Shown here piece by piece: positions 1 to 9,519 of a DNA stretch of 28,677 bases. This DNA comes from JBMDXB01 sp048594975 (GTDB lineage Bacteria > Acidobacteriota > Vicinamibacteria > Vicinamibacterales > 2-12-FULL-66-21), in the NCBI GenBank assembly GCA_048594975.1, contig JBMDXQ010000045.1, positions 1 through 28,677 of the forward strand. The letters run 5' to 3'. The notes beneath the pieces are model-generated. The model did not search any database. It worked only from the letters and a program-made list of their open reading frames with translations, and was not told where the DNA came from. Position 1 is the first letter of the stretch, and every line of letters begins with the position of its first letter. The position numbers and the translations under genes are program-made.

Positions 1-650
1 CCGTGACCGGCGCGGTTGAGGATCAGGGGCTCGCGCAGGCCGCCGCCCGACTTCTCGAGCTCGCGCACCGTCCGCGCCGCGTACGGGTCGTCGTCGCTTG
101 CCACGAGCAGCGCGGGACGCGCGCCGTACTGCCGCAGCGCCTGCTCGATGCGAAGACCGCGATAGTCGAGCGAGGGCGAAAGGAGCGCGAGGCTGGTGAT
201 CCCGGCATCGGCGGCGGCGTGCAGCGCCGCCACGTTGGCGCCGAGCGACGCGCCGGCGAGGCCGACGCGGAGTGGCTGCACGTCGCCACGCGTCGCGAGG
301 TAACGATGGGCGGCCTTCACGTCGAGGCGCAGCGGCATGTAGTCGGGCACCGGGCCACCGCCCGGCTGCCCTCCGGAATCGCCATGCCCGCGGAAGTCCA
401 CGGCCAGTGCCGCGACGCCGTCGGTCGCGAGACGAGACGCCACCGCCTCCCAGTCGCGGTGCGAACGCGACAGCATGTGCAGGAGAATCACGGCGGGGGC
501 GGGCCGAGAAGCCGGTTCGTACCACCACGCGGCGAGGACGACGCCGTCTTCGGTCCGCAGGCTGACGCGTTGGGCCGCGAGGGGCGGCGCCCCGGCGGCC
601 AGCAGCGACGCCGCGGCGGCGGTCGCCGCCACCGCCAGCCCGGCCCGCAT
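1..650 (-). CDS. Secreted alpha/beta hydrolase, C-terminus cut by the window edge
   Basis: I see 216 codons from ATG at 650 running off the left edge. Residues 1-27 look like a Sec signal peptide (Arg-2, an Ala/Leu/Val-rich core, then PPLAAQ), so the product is probably exported or membrane-anchored. The rest fits the alpha/beta-hydrolase fold: strand and oxyanion region VILLHML near 54-60, the DFRGHGDSGG turn at 85-94, the nucleophile elbow GASLG (Ser135), a probable acid at Asp186-188 (LLVASDDDPY), and NRAGH placing the likely catalytic His at 216, at the very edge. The substrate cannot be told; such proteins are usually esterases or peptidases. An alternative TTG start at 677 (adding MIQRRPGLA) would overlap the pdxJ stop as TTGA and suggest translational coupling. 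It is the last visible gene of the tilS-pdxJ operon. Confidence 0.8.
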   Translation of the reverse strand, partial: MRAGLAVAATAAAASLLAAGAPPLAAQRVSLRTEDGVVLAAWWYEPASRPAPAVILLHMLSRSHRDWEAVASRLATDGVAALAVDFRGHGDSGGQPGGGPVPDYMPLRLDVKAAHRYLATRGDVQPLRVGLAGASLGANVAALHAAADAGITSLALLSPSLDYRGLRIEQALRQYGARPALLVASDDDPYAARTVRELEKSGGGLREPLILNRAGH

Positions 651-673
651 CGCCAGCCCCGGCCGCCTCTGAA

Positions 674-1396
674 TCAATCGCGTGCCCGGCCCCGGAGCAG
701 CGCCACCATGTCGCGCACCGCGCGGTCCATGCCGACCAGCGCGGCGCGCGCCACGATGCTGTGGCCGATGTTCAGCTCGGCGATGTCGGTGACCTCGGCG
801 AGGGCGATCACGTTCGAGTAGTTCAGGCCGTGACCGGCCAGCACCTCGAGGTCGTGGCCGGCGGCGAGTGCGGCGATGTCGGCGATGCGGGCCAGCTCTC
901 CGGGCCTCGACGCCTCGCGCGCCTCGGCGTAGCGCGCCGTGTTGATCTCGACGGCGTCGGCGCCAGCCGCCTTCGCCCCGTGGACCTGCCCGGCTTCCGG
1001 ATCGAGAAAGATGCTCACACGGATGCCGGCCTGCCGCATCCGTCGGATGAACGCCTCGGCCGCCGCCGCCTGCTGCGCCACGTCGAGGCCGCCCTCGGTG
1101 GTGAGCTCCTGCGGCCGTTCGGGGACGAGCGTCACCTGGGCCGGCCGCACGTCGAGCGCGACGCGCGCCATCTCGTCGGTGATCGCCATCTCGATGTTCA
1201 GCTTAGTGGCAATCGCCTCCCGGAGCAGGCGGACGTCGCGATCCTTGATGTGGCGTCGGTCGCCGCGCAGATGGACGGTGATGCCCAGGGCGCCTGCCTG
1301 CTCGGCTATCAAGGCCGCGGCCAGCGGCTCCGGTTCGCGCGCGTGCCGCGCTTCGCGGATCGTGGCGACATGATCGATGTTGACGGCGAGTCTCAT
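674..1396 (-). CDS. pdxJ: Pyridoxine 5'-phosphate synthase PdxJ
   Basis: PdxJ condenses 1-deoxy-D-xylulose-5-phosphate with 3-amino-2-oxopropyl phosphate to pyridoxine 5'-phosphate, the ring-closing step of the DXP-dependent vitamin B6 pathway in the cytosol. The 240-residue product has the usual family length and begins MRLAVNIDHVATIR, a signature N-terminus with the conserved NxDHVATIR. Also visible are the HLRGDRRHI phosphate/metal region near 42, KLNIEMA, a TEGGLD segment and the GHGLNY loop near the C-terminus, as expected for a TIM barrel. The ATG at 1396 was chosen over upstream in-frame codons because it gives the canonical N-terminus and overlaps the glmM stop in an ATGA, which indicates coupled translation. 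PdxJ next to GlmM is common in bacteria. Confidence 0.96.
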   Translation of the reverse strand: MRLAVNIDHVATIREARHAREPEPLAAALIAEQAGALGITVHLRGDRRHIKDRDVRLLREAIATKLNIEMAITDEMARVALDVRPAQVTLVPERPQELTTEGGLDVAQQAAAAEAFIRRMRQAGIRVSIFLDPEAGQVHGAKAAGADAVEINTARYAEAREASRPGELARIADIAALAAGHDLEVLAGHGLNYSNVIALAEVTDIAELNIGHSIVARAALVGMDRAVRDMVALLRGRARD

Positions 1397-2733
1397 GAAC
1401 CGAGATGTTCTTTCACCGTGCCGGCGATCTGCGACGCCCATTGCTGAATGGCCTGCTGGTCGCGCCCTTCGATCATGACGCGCAGCAGCGGCTCGGTGCC
1501 GGAGTAGCGCACCAGCAGCCGGCCCTCGCCGTGCAGCTTCGACTCGACGTCACGGATCGCCGCGGCAACCGCCGGCACCGCGTTCAGATCCGTCTTCTCC
1601 CGCACGCTCACGTTGACCAGGACCTGCGGGTAGCTGACCAGCTCGGAGGCCAGATCGGACAGCTCGCGCCCGGTCTCGGCCATGAGCCGGAGCACCTGCA
1701 GCGCGGTCGCCACGCCGTCGCCGGTGAACAGGTGCTCGGAGAAGATGATGTGGCCGGACTGCTCCCCGCCGAGGGAGAGGTCGCGCGCAACCATTTCCTC
1801 CATCACGTACTTGTCGCCCACCGGGCAGCGCACCAGCTCGATCGCGCTCGCCCGCAACCCGAGTTCCAGCCCGATATTGCTCATGACCGTGGCGACGACG
1901 ACGTTACCGTTCAGACGGCCCTGGTTCTTCATGTGCCGGGCGCACATCAGCAGCACGGCGTCCCCGTCGACGATCCGGCCGCCCGCGTCCGCGAAGATGG
2001 CGCGGTCGCCGTCGCCGTCGAAGGCCACTCCCATGCGGCAGCCGAGCTCGACGACTGCCCTGGCCAGCGCCTCGGGATGGGTAGACCCGCAGTTGAGGTT
2101 GATGTTGCGGCCGTCCGGCTGCGCGGCGAGGAGCTGGACGTCGTAGCCCAGCCCGCGAAACAGCCGCGGCGCAACCGTGGTCGTGGCGCCGTTGGCGGTG
2201 TCGATCACCATGCGAAACGGCGCCAGCCGGTGGGGATCGGGGAACGACAGGAGCGCGTGCGCGATGTACGCGTCGATGACGTTGGTGTGCCCCACCGGGA
2301 CGTCGGCCGACCCGTCCACCTGCCAGGACGGGTCCGCGATGATGTCCTCGATCCGCCGCTCCAGCGCCTCGGTGAACTTCTCGCCGCGGCCCGAGAAGAT
2401 CTTGATCCCGTTGTCGAGAAACGGGTTGTGCGACGCGGAGATGACGAAGCCGGCGTCGAACCCCATCGCACGGGTGACGTACGCGATGGCCGGCGTGGGG
2501 ATGACGCCGGCGCTGGTCAGCTCCGCCCCCTGAGAGCGCACGCCGCGCGCCAGCTCACGCTCGATCCATTCTCCCGACTCGCGCGTGTCGCGGCCGACCA
2601 CGAACCGCAGCTCGGGCCCGCCGCCCAATGAGCGCACCAGCGCCGCGCCAAGGCGCGCAACCGTCTCGTGATCCAGCGGGTACTCGCCCGCCCTGCCGCG
2701 CACGCCGTCGGTTCCGAACAGCCGCTCTGCCAT
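1393..2733 (-). CDS. glmM: Phosphoglucosamine mutase GlmM
   Basis: GlmM interconverts glucosamine-6-phosphate and glucosamine-1-phosphate on the way to UDP-GlcNAc, the precursor of peptidoglycan and lipopolysaccharide. The 446-residue product starts MAERLFGTDGVRG, the family signature. It contains the catalytic phosphoserine loop SASHNP (Ser101), the Mg-binding DGDGD at 239-243, and the C-terminal phosphate-binding RYSGTEP segment near 407. Length is standard. The gene starts 4 bp after the cdaR stop and is preceded by a weak AGGTGAG. GlmM following cdaA-cdaR is the conserved c-di-AMP operon order; in Firmicutes GlmM is reported to bind and inhibit CdaA, so physical contact between the products is plausible here too (inference). 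Confidence 0.97.
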   Translation of the reverse strand: MAERLFGTDGVRGRAGEYPLDHETVARLGAALVRSLGGGPELRFVVGRDTRESGEWIERELARGVRSQGAELTSAGVIPTPAIAYVTRAMGFDAGFVISASHNPFLDNGIKIFSGRGEKFTEALERRIEDIIADPSWQVDGSADVPVGHTNVIDAYIAHALLSFPDPHRLAPFRMVIDTANGATTTVAPRLFRGLGYDVQLLAAQPDGRNINLNCGSTHPEALARAVVELGCRMGVAFDGDGDRAIFADAGGRIVDGDAVLLMCARHMKNQGRLNGNVVVATVMSNIGLELGLRASAIELVRCPVGDKYVMEEMVARDLSLGGEQSGHIIFSEHLFTGDGVATALQVLRLMAETGRELSDLASELVSYPQVLVNVSVREKTDLNAVPAVAAAIRDVESKLHGEGRLLVRYSGTEPLLRVMIEGRDQQAIQQWASQIAGTVKEHLGS

Positions 2734-2737
2734 GTAC

Positions 2738-3643
2738 TCACCTGATGACGACGTCGACCACCGCAGGCTCGATCGAGGCGACGCCGAAGTCCTGGGAGGG
2801 ATCGACCTGGACGCGAAGGTTGTAGCGGCCCGGCCCGAGGCCGGCCAGGTCGACGAACGCCTCGATCGCGTCGGCGCGCAGTGTCCCCAGCGGCTCGCGC
2901 TGGCCGCGCACCCTCACCTGCGCGAGCGACGGCAGCACCTGGGCGCGCAGCCCGTTCGCCAGGTTGCGCCAACGGACCGGCACCCCGCTGAACTCGCGTT
3001 CGAGCGGGGCCGGCAGGATCTCGACGAGCACCGTCGCCTGCTGCGGCTCCACCAGTCGGACGGTCGAATCGGCCAGACCGATGGTGACCGAGTCGCGCAC
3101 GCGCTCGCGGGCGCCGGTCACGACGACCGGTTCGGTCATGGCCTCCGAGAGCTGGCGCACGCGGCTCTCCGGTCCGATGACCTTCACCGTCGCCGGCTGC
3201 GAGTTCACGCGCCCGACCACGAAGCCGGGCGCCGGGTCGCCTTCCAGCTGCGGCATCACCGGCAGCACGCGCAACGCGGTCTTCTCCAGGTCCACCGCCA
3301 AGGTCGACGGGGTGACCTGCACGACCTCGACACCGTAGGGCGCGCGCGCCACCTCGATGTGCACCAGCCGCGATCCCGGCCGCGCGCCCCCGAGCTCGAG
3401 CGACGCCGCCACTTCGCCGGGCTCCAGGCGGCTGATCACGCCTGACGACCCGCGCACCCGGACGTCCACCGCCGTCGGGGTGTCGCCGACGATCTCGAGG
3501 TCCGCCGGGATGTTGTGAAACTCCAGCGGGATCCGCATGACGCGTTCGCCGACGTGCTCGCCCGCCACCGTCAGCCAGAGCAGCGCGGCGAGCGCCAGCG
3601 CGAGCACCTTCAGCCCGAGGTTGCGGAACGGGTGGAGGGCCAT
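2738..3643 (-). CDS. cdaR: YbbR-domain protein, c-di-AMP synthase regulator (CdaR)
   Basis: The 301-residue product starts MALHPFRNLGLKVLALALAA, with one N-terminal transmembrane helix at about 9-27 followed by an extracytoplasmic beta-rich region of repeated YbbR modules. The repeated pattern is valine-rich strands ending in a hydrophobic-D-V-x-V motif, for example DVRVRG, AVDLEK, VKVIGP and VRVRGQ. CdaR is the membrane partner that modulates CdaA activity in Firmicutes. The ATG at 3643 overlaps the cdaA stop as TGATG, so the two are translationally coupled. The family is confidently recognised from sequence pattern and context; the regulatory role rests on Firmicutes work and is inferred here. 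Confidence 0.9.
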   Translation of the reverse strand: MALHPFRNLGLKVLALALAALLWLTVAGEHVGERVMRIPLEFHNIPADLEIVGDTPTAVDVRVRGSSGVISRLEPGEVAASLELGGARPGSRLVHIEVARAPYGVEVVQVTPSTLAVDLEKTALRVLPVMPQLEGDPAPGFVVGRVNSQPATVKVIGPESRVRQLSEAMTEPVVVTGARERVRDSVTIGLADSTVRLVEPQQATVLVEILPAPLEREFSGVPVRWRNLANGLRAQVLPSLAQVRVRGQREPLGTLRADAIEAFVDLAGLGPGRYNLRVQVDPSQDFGVASIEPAVVDVVIR

Positions 3644-4461
3644 CAGAGGTCGTAGGCGCGCGCGCCGGCGGCGCGGCCGCTGGCGCGGCGGAGCAGCACG
3701 AGGGACCGCAGCCGCTCGCGCAGCTCGTCGGGCGTCAGCGACCGCTGGATGCTGCCGTCGAGCGCCAGCGAGATCTGGCCGCTCTGCTCGGAGACCACGA
3801 CCGCGACCGCGTCGCTCTCTTCGGTCAGGCCGATCGCGGCGCGGTGCCGGGTGCCGAGGTCGCGGCTGATGCGCGGGTTGACGGTGAGCGGCAGGAAGCA
3901 GGCGGCGGCGGCGACCCGGTCCTCCTGCAGGATCACGGCCCCATCGTGCAGCGGCGACTTCGGCTGGAAGATGGTCACCAGCAGATCGTAGGTCAGCGTG
4001 GCGTCGAGCGGGATGCCGCTCTCGATGTAGTTGCGCAGCCCGATCTCGCGCTCCACCGCGATGATCGCGCCGATCCGCTGCCCCGAGAGCATCGTCGCCG
4101 CGACCACCAGTTCCTCGATGGTCTCGCTCGCCGACTGCTGGCGGTAGAAGTAGCGGAAGAACGGCGCCTGCCCGAAGTGGGCGAGCGCGCGGCGGATGTC
4201 GGACTGGAAGATGACGATGGCCGCGAACACGACGTACACGAGCATGTTGCGGATCAGCCAGTTGACCGTCTGGAGGGGCGCGAGCTGCGAGGCGTAGAAC
4301 AGCAGGACGATGAGGAGCGTGCCCACCGCCATCTGGACGGCGCGCGTCCCCTTGATCAACTTCAGGAACTCGTAGATCAGGATGGAGACGATGAAGATGT
4401 CCAGCAGGTCCCACCAGCCGACCGGCGGCCGGCGCACGAGCTCCGACAGGAAACCTGGCAT
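3643..4461 (-). CDS. cdaA: Membrane diadenylate cyclase CdaA (c-di-AMP synthase)
   Basis: CdaA condenses two ATP into cyclic di-AMP, a second messenger for potassium and osmolyte balance and cell-wall homeostasis. The 272-residue product has three predicted transmembrane helices (about 20-37, 44-61, 70-87), a short linker, then the DAC domain with the catalytic DGA motif at 173-175 (LHDGAVI) and the GTRHRAAIG motif at 203-211. All key residues are present. The sequence just upstream of the ATG is CTACCCTCCAC, so there is no Shine-Dalgarno, and an in-frame TAA 12-15 bp upstream excludes an earlier start. Translation may be leaderless or SD-independent. It heads the cdaA-cdaR-glmM-pdxJ sub-operon, separated from folP by a repeat-bearing spacer of 265 bp. 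Confidence 0.96.
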   Translation of the reverse strand: MPGFLSELVRRPPVGWWDLLDIFIVSILIYEFLKLIKGTRAVQMAVGTLLIVLLFYASQLAPLQTVNWLIRNMLVYVVFAAIVIFQSDIRRALAHFGQAPFFRYFYRQQSASETIEELVVAATMLSGQRIGAIIAVEREIGLRNYIESGIPLDATLTYDLLVTIFQPKSPLHDGAVILQEDRVAAAACFLPLTVNPRISRDLGTRHRAAIGLTEESDAVAVVVSEQSGQISLALDGSIQRSLTPDELRERLRSLVLLRRASGRAAGARAYDL

Positions 4462-4660
4462 GTGGAGGGTAGCTTACCAAAACGGGCAGCGCAGGGGCCG
4501 CCCGGCACACGGCGGTCGCGAGGAGTGGTGCTGGCGGAGCAGCAGATACGTCGCACCGATCCGCGCCGCCGGGTAGGGCGGTTGAGATGTGCGTCAGTCA
4601 ACCTCCCGCGTGCCGCTGTGCTACGGATGGGCAACCCTGCCCCACTCCGACGCCCACACG

Positions 4661-4757
4661 CGACGCCGACGCCCGACTCCCGACTCCGACTTCCGACCCT
4701 GACTCTGACCCTGACTCCGACTCTGTCTATCGACTGTCGACAGTCGACTGACGAATC
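4661..4757. repeat. Short-unit tandem array (6/7-bp CGACTC-type units) at the 3' end of folP
   Basis: Fifteen consecutive units of 6 or 7 bp begin with CGA or TGAC on the plus strand, for example CGACTCC, CGACTC, TGACCC, TGACTC, CGACTGT. The last few units (4727-4757) lie inside folP and encode its final residues, so the array straddles the stop codon. The rest of the 4462-4660 spacer shows no gene, hairpin or repeat that I can support. The same unit occurs behind ftsH at 5685-5762. Confidence 0.85.
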
Positions 4758-5599
4758 CGATCCACCACCCTGACCACATCCACCATCGCCCGGACGCCGT
4801 GCACGCGTACGATGTGGGCGCCCAGGAGGACGCTGGCGGCGACCGCTGCCGCTGTGCCCCACTCGCGCTCGGCCGGGGGGCGGTCGCCGAGCGCCTCCTT
4901 GAGAAACGACTTGCGCGACGGACCGGACAGGATCGGACGATCCAGCGCGGCGAGCCGGTCCAGGCGCGCCAGCGCGGCGTAGCTGTGCTCCGCTCGCTTC
5001 GCGAAGCCGAAGCCGGGGTCCAGGATGATCGCCTCGCGACGGACACCCGATGCGGAGGCTCTTTCGATCGCGGCCTCCAGATCGCGTGCCACCTCGCCGG
5101 TGACATCGGCGTAGACCGCCAGCTCGTACATCTCGTGCGAGCGCCCGCGCGTGTGCATCAGTACCAGCGCGGCGCCGGTCTCGGCGACCACACCCGCGAG
5201 CTCCGGCTCGTAGTGGAGTCCGCTGATGTCGTTGACGATCGCCGCCCCGCGCGCAATCGCCTCGCGCGCGACCTGCGCCTTGTAGGTGTCGATGGAGATG
5301 ACCGCCCCCGTCTCGGACGCGAGGCGCTCGACGACCGGGAGCACGCGCCGCATCTCCTCGGCTGCGCCGACCGGTTCCGCGCCAGGCCGGGTGGACTCGC
5401 CGCCGATGTCGAGAATGTCGGCGCCCCAGGCCGCCATCCGGACGCCCGCGGCCACGGCGCGATCGTGGTCGAAGTGCATCCCGCCGTCGGCGAACGAGTC
5501 CGGCGTGACGTTGAGGATGCCCATCACCAGCGTGCGCTGGCCGAGTTCGAGCGTGCGGCCGCCGGGCAACGGGACGGAATAGCGTCTGCGGACGAACAT
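4727..5599 (-). CDS. folP: Dihydropteroate synthase FolP
   Basis: FolP condenses 6-hydroxymethyl-7,8-dihydropterin diphosphate with p-aminobenzoate to dihydropteroate in folate synthesis and is the sulfonamide target. The 290-residue product carries the pterin-site motif NVTPDSF at 30-36, DIGGESTRPGA at 64-74 and the SGPSRKSF loop near 230. Length is normal to slightly long. The C-terminus ends VVDRIRQSTVDSR, and its last residues are encoded by units of the adjacent tandem array, so they are probably a non-conserved tail. Upstream is a 165-bp spacer with a repeat array and two hairpins; one hairpin ends 4 bp from the ATG where a Shine-Dalgarno should be. The ftsH-folP-glmM order recalls E. 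coli, here with cdaA-cdaR inserted. Confidence 0.95.
   Translation of the reverse strand: MFVRRRYSVPLPGGRTLELGQRTLVMGILNVTPDSFADGGMHFDHDRAVAAGVRMAAWGADILDIGGESTRPGAEPVGAAEEMRRVLPVVERLASETGAVISIDTYKAQVAREAIARGAAIVNDISGLHYEPELAGVVAETGAALVLMHTRGRSHEMYELAVYADVTGEVARDLEAAIERASASGVRREAIILDPGFGFAKRAEHSYAALARLDRLAALDRPILSGPSRKSFLKEALGDRPPAEREWGTAAAVAASVLLGAHIVRVHGVRAMVDVVRVVDRIRQSTVDSR
4730..4747. repeat. 18-bp perfect palindrome across the folP stop region
   Basis: TCGACTGTCGACAGTCGA is a perfect palindrome that begins 1 bp inside the folP stop codon and extends into the coding end. A near-copy with one mismatch, TCGACTTTCGACAGTCGA, occupies 5744-5761 directly after the ftsH stop codon. It is built from CGACNGT repeat units in opposing orientation. 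Confidence 0.8.
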
Positions 5600-5603
5600 G
5601 AAA

Positions 5604-5624
5604 GGCAGCCCATAAAGGGTTGCC
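5604..5624 (-). other. Hairpin immediately upstream of folP
   Basis: An 8-bp inverted repeat (plus strand GGCAGCCC, loop ATAAA, GGGTTGCC; one G-T pair) ends 4 nt before the folP ATG. In the mRNA it would occupy the Shine-Dalgarno position. It could lower folP translation or act as a weak terminator for ftsH; the following TTTC is too short for a convincing terminator. Confidence 0.4.
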
Positions 5625-5661
5625 CTACCGGATAAACACTACCGGCGCGCGTACATAGGAC

Positions 5662-5682
5662 GGCCGCGGCGACGCCGCGGCC
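5662..5682. other. GC-rich perfect inverted repeat between ftsH and folP
   Basis: GGCCGCGGCG, one base, CGCCGCGGCC forms a perfect 10-bp inverted repeat (an 8-bp stem with a 5-nt loop in RNA). It lies between the ftsH 3' array and folP. There is no U-rich tail on either strand, so it is not a classical terminator, but it would be a strong RNA hairpin that could attenuate or stabilise the ftsH message. Confidence 0.5.
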
Positions 5683-5684
5683 CA

Positions 5685-5762
5685 CGATTCCGACTTTTCT
5701 GACTCCCGATTCTGACCAGCGACTCCGATTCTGACCGTGACTCTCGACTTTCGACAGTCGAC
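5685..5762. repeat. Short-unit tandem array (CGACTC/CGATTC/TGACC units) directly after ftsH
   Basis: About a dozen units of 6-9 bp beginning CGA or TGAC (CGATTC, TGACTCC, CGACTC, TGACCAG and others) end 2 bp before the ftsH stop codon complement. The stop-proximal units CGACTTT, CGACAGT, CGACTAT make a near-palindrome shared with the folP array. Same unit family as 4661-4757. Confidence 0.8.
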
Positions 5763-5764
5763 TA

Positions 5765-7668
<1,904 letters not shown>

Positions 7669-7672
<4 letters not shown>

Positions 7673-9153
7673 CCTGTGCCTCCTAACCGCCTTGCTTTCA
7701 AGAGTATCACGCCTCGCGAAGGCGCCGTGACGCGAAAATCCTCGCCCACTGACTGCCCCACGACCCACACGATGCGATCCTTGCCGTCGACCACGAGCGG
7801 CAGCCTGTCGCGCTCCTCGCGCGGGATCTTTCGATCCACGAGGAAGTCCTGCAGCTTCTTGCTGGCGCCGCCCAGACCCAGCGGCCGGAACCGATCCCCC
7901 TGCCGCCTGCTCCGGACCGCGAGCGGCAGCGACAGCGCGGCGGCGGCGACCGCGACCGTATTCCCGCGGGCCCGCTCGACACCCCGCTCGGCGCCGCCGG
8001 CCTCGCCATCAGGCAGGCGCGCGAGCGGCTGTGCCGAGATCGCCCATCCTGAGGAGCTGAGCGTGACCTCTCCTGGGATAGACAACGGAACGCGAAAAAA
8101 GGGTCCGGCGGCGGCGTGCACCCGCTGTCGCGTCGCCGCGGTCAGCCCGATTACGCGACGCGCTTCGCCCGGACTCGCCGCCTCGAACACCCGGGCGCGC
8201 TGACCAGGAAGGCTCAGCGCCGCCCCAGGAGTTCCTCCTCGGGCCAGGTCCAGAAAGGCCTCGATGTGATCGAACCCGAGAAACCGCGCGCCCGCGAGTC
8301 TCGCCAGGGCGATGCGCGCGACGCGCGCCGCCAGCGCCGGGTGCAACGATGTGAGCGCGGCCGCCTCAACCCGTGCGCCGTCCTTATCGGCTAAGACGAT
8401 GGCCGACGCCAGTTCGATCGCCTCAGCGTTCAGCCGGTCCTCGTCGGCGGCGGCGATGGCCGCTTCGCGCGCGAGCACTCCAACGATGCCGGGCGAGAAC
8501 TCCCGTTCGAGATACGGGATCAGTTCATGCCGGACGCGGTTGCGCGGGATCGCGACGTCCGCGTTGCTGGCATCGTGCCGGCACTGCAGCCCGCGCTCCG
8601 CGAGATAGGCGCGCAGTTCCGCGCGCGTCACCTCGAGCAGCGGCCGGACGACACGGCCCGCCCGTGGCAGGATGCCGGCCAGGCCGCGCGGGCCGGCGCC
8701 CCGGATCAGTCGGAGCAGGAAGGTCTCGGCCTGGTCGTCGCGGTTGTGGCCGACGGCGACGACCTCCGCGCCGAGGCGCGACGCCGCCCGGTCGAGGAAC
8801 GCGTAGCGAGCCAGGCGGGCGGCGTCCTCGATTGAGCGCCGGCGCTCGCGGGCGAGCGCCCGGACGTCGGCGCGCTCGGCCTCGAACGCGAGACCGAGCC
8901 GGACGGCCAGCTCGCGGCAGAACCGCTCGTCCGCGTCGGCCTCCGCGCCGCGCAGGCCGTGGTGCAGGTGGGCCGCACCGGCCACGATCAGCTCGCCGTC
9001 CCGCTCGAGCTCGCCCAGCAGGTGCAGCAGCGCGACCGAATCCGGCCCGCCGGAGAGCGCGACGGCGACGCGCCCGCCGCGCGCGACCAGCCGGTGCCGG
9101 CGGATCGTCCGCAGCACGCGATCGGCGAGTGGGCGGGCAGGCGATCGGGCCAT
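7669..9153 (-). CDS. tilS: tRNA(Ile)-lysidine synthase TilS
   Basis: TilS uses ATP and lysine to convert C34 of tRNA-Ile(CAU) to lysidine, switching both its charging and its decoding from Met/AUG to Ile/AUA. The product (494 residues from the ATG at 9153) has the PP-loop SGGPDS at 34-39, the HLHHGLRG region, GHNRDDQAETFLLRLIRGAG typical of N-type PP-loop ATPases, and a C-terminal substrate-binding domain with the KKLQDFLVDRKIP segment. Neither the ATG at 9153 nor an in-frame GTG at 9198 has a clear Shine-Dalgarno; the extra 15 residues from GTG are low-complexity Arg/Ser/Ala, so I prefer the ATG. It starts 68 bp after the tRNA with which it is probably co-transcribed. Confidence 0.93.
7679..7684 (-). 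promoter_or_regulatory. Shine-Dalgarno of ftsH
   Basis: AGGAGG on the minus strand, 6 nt before GTG at 7672, lies inside the end of tilS. It fixes the ftsH start against longer in-frame alternatives. Confidence 0.85.
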
Positions 9154-9220
9154 CGAGCGTGCAGGGGACCGCGCTCGATCAGCCGATCGCGCGATCACCG
9201 GGTTTCAGCGAGGGAGAAGA

Positions 9221-9297
9221 TGGTGGCGGTGCAGGGACTTGAACCCCGGACACTGCGGATATGAGCCGCATGCTCTAACCAACTGAGCTACACCGCC
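9221..9297 (-). tRNA. tRNA with anticodon CAT, probably elongator tRNA-Met, CCA encoded
   Basis: The 77-nt cloverleaf reads acceptor GGCGGTG/CACCGCC, D arm GCTC/GAGC with loop AGTTGGTTA, anticodon arm TGCGG-CTCATAT-CCGCA (anticodon CAT), a 5-nt variable loop, and T arm CGGGG-TTCAAGT-CCCTG. Discriminator A is followed by a genomically encoded CCA. All stems pair, with one G-T in the T stem. The initiator is excluded because the 1-72 pair is intact and the anticodon stem lacks the three G-C pairs. A CAT anticodon could also be tRNA-Ile2, the substrate of the neighbouring TilS; the GGCGGTG acceptor stem resembles the bacterial tRNA-Met sequences I remember, so Met is preferred. Confidence 0.93.
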
Positions 9298-9309
9298 TCG
9301 GAACCTGTG

Positions 9310-9315
9310 ATTTTA
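9310..9315 (-). promoter_or_regulatory. Possible -10 element of the tRNA-tilS-ftsH operon
   Basis: TAAAAT on the minus strand lies 12 nt before the first tRNA base, in an otherwise GC-rich spacer. The expected -35 zone is GC-rich, shows no good TTGACA match, and overlaps the 9330-9350 hairpin. The call is position-based and moderate. Confidence 0.4.
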
Positions 9316-9329
9316 CCACGCTGGTTCGG

Positions 9330-9350
9330 CCGCGCGTTCACGCCGCGCGG
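9330..9350. other. Inverted repeat CCGCGCG/CGCGCGG upstream of the tRNA gene
   Basis: A perfect 7-bp stem with a 7-nt loop (TTCACGC on plus) sits between the deoxyhypusine-synthase-like gene and the tRNA, over the expected -35 region. The same stem sequence recurs at 16883-16900 with a 4-nt loop. It could end transcription from the upstream gene, but no T tract follows. I see nothing else in 9351-9519. Confidence 0.4.
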
Positions 9351-9519
9351 GGGCAGGCAGAACAGCCAGTCCTGGACGAGGATGTCGGAGTTGGCCGCTC
9401 GGCGACGCTCTCGGCAGTCAGAACCCCACCTCCCCCGTACTCATTCACCGATCGTCGCACGACTGGATGACAGCACGCGTGGTGTGGCGCCAAGGTTGCC
9501 TCTTGAGCGCTTCAGCACC

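Noticed and set aside
9221..9297. Initiator tRNA-fMet
   Set aside because: The 1-72 pair is a normal G-C and the anticodon stem lacks the three consecutive G-C pairs of initiators.
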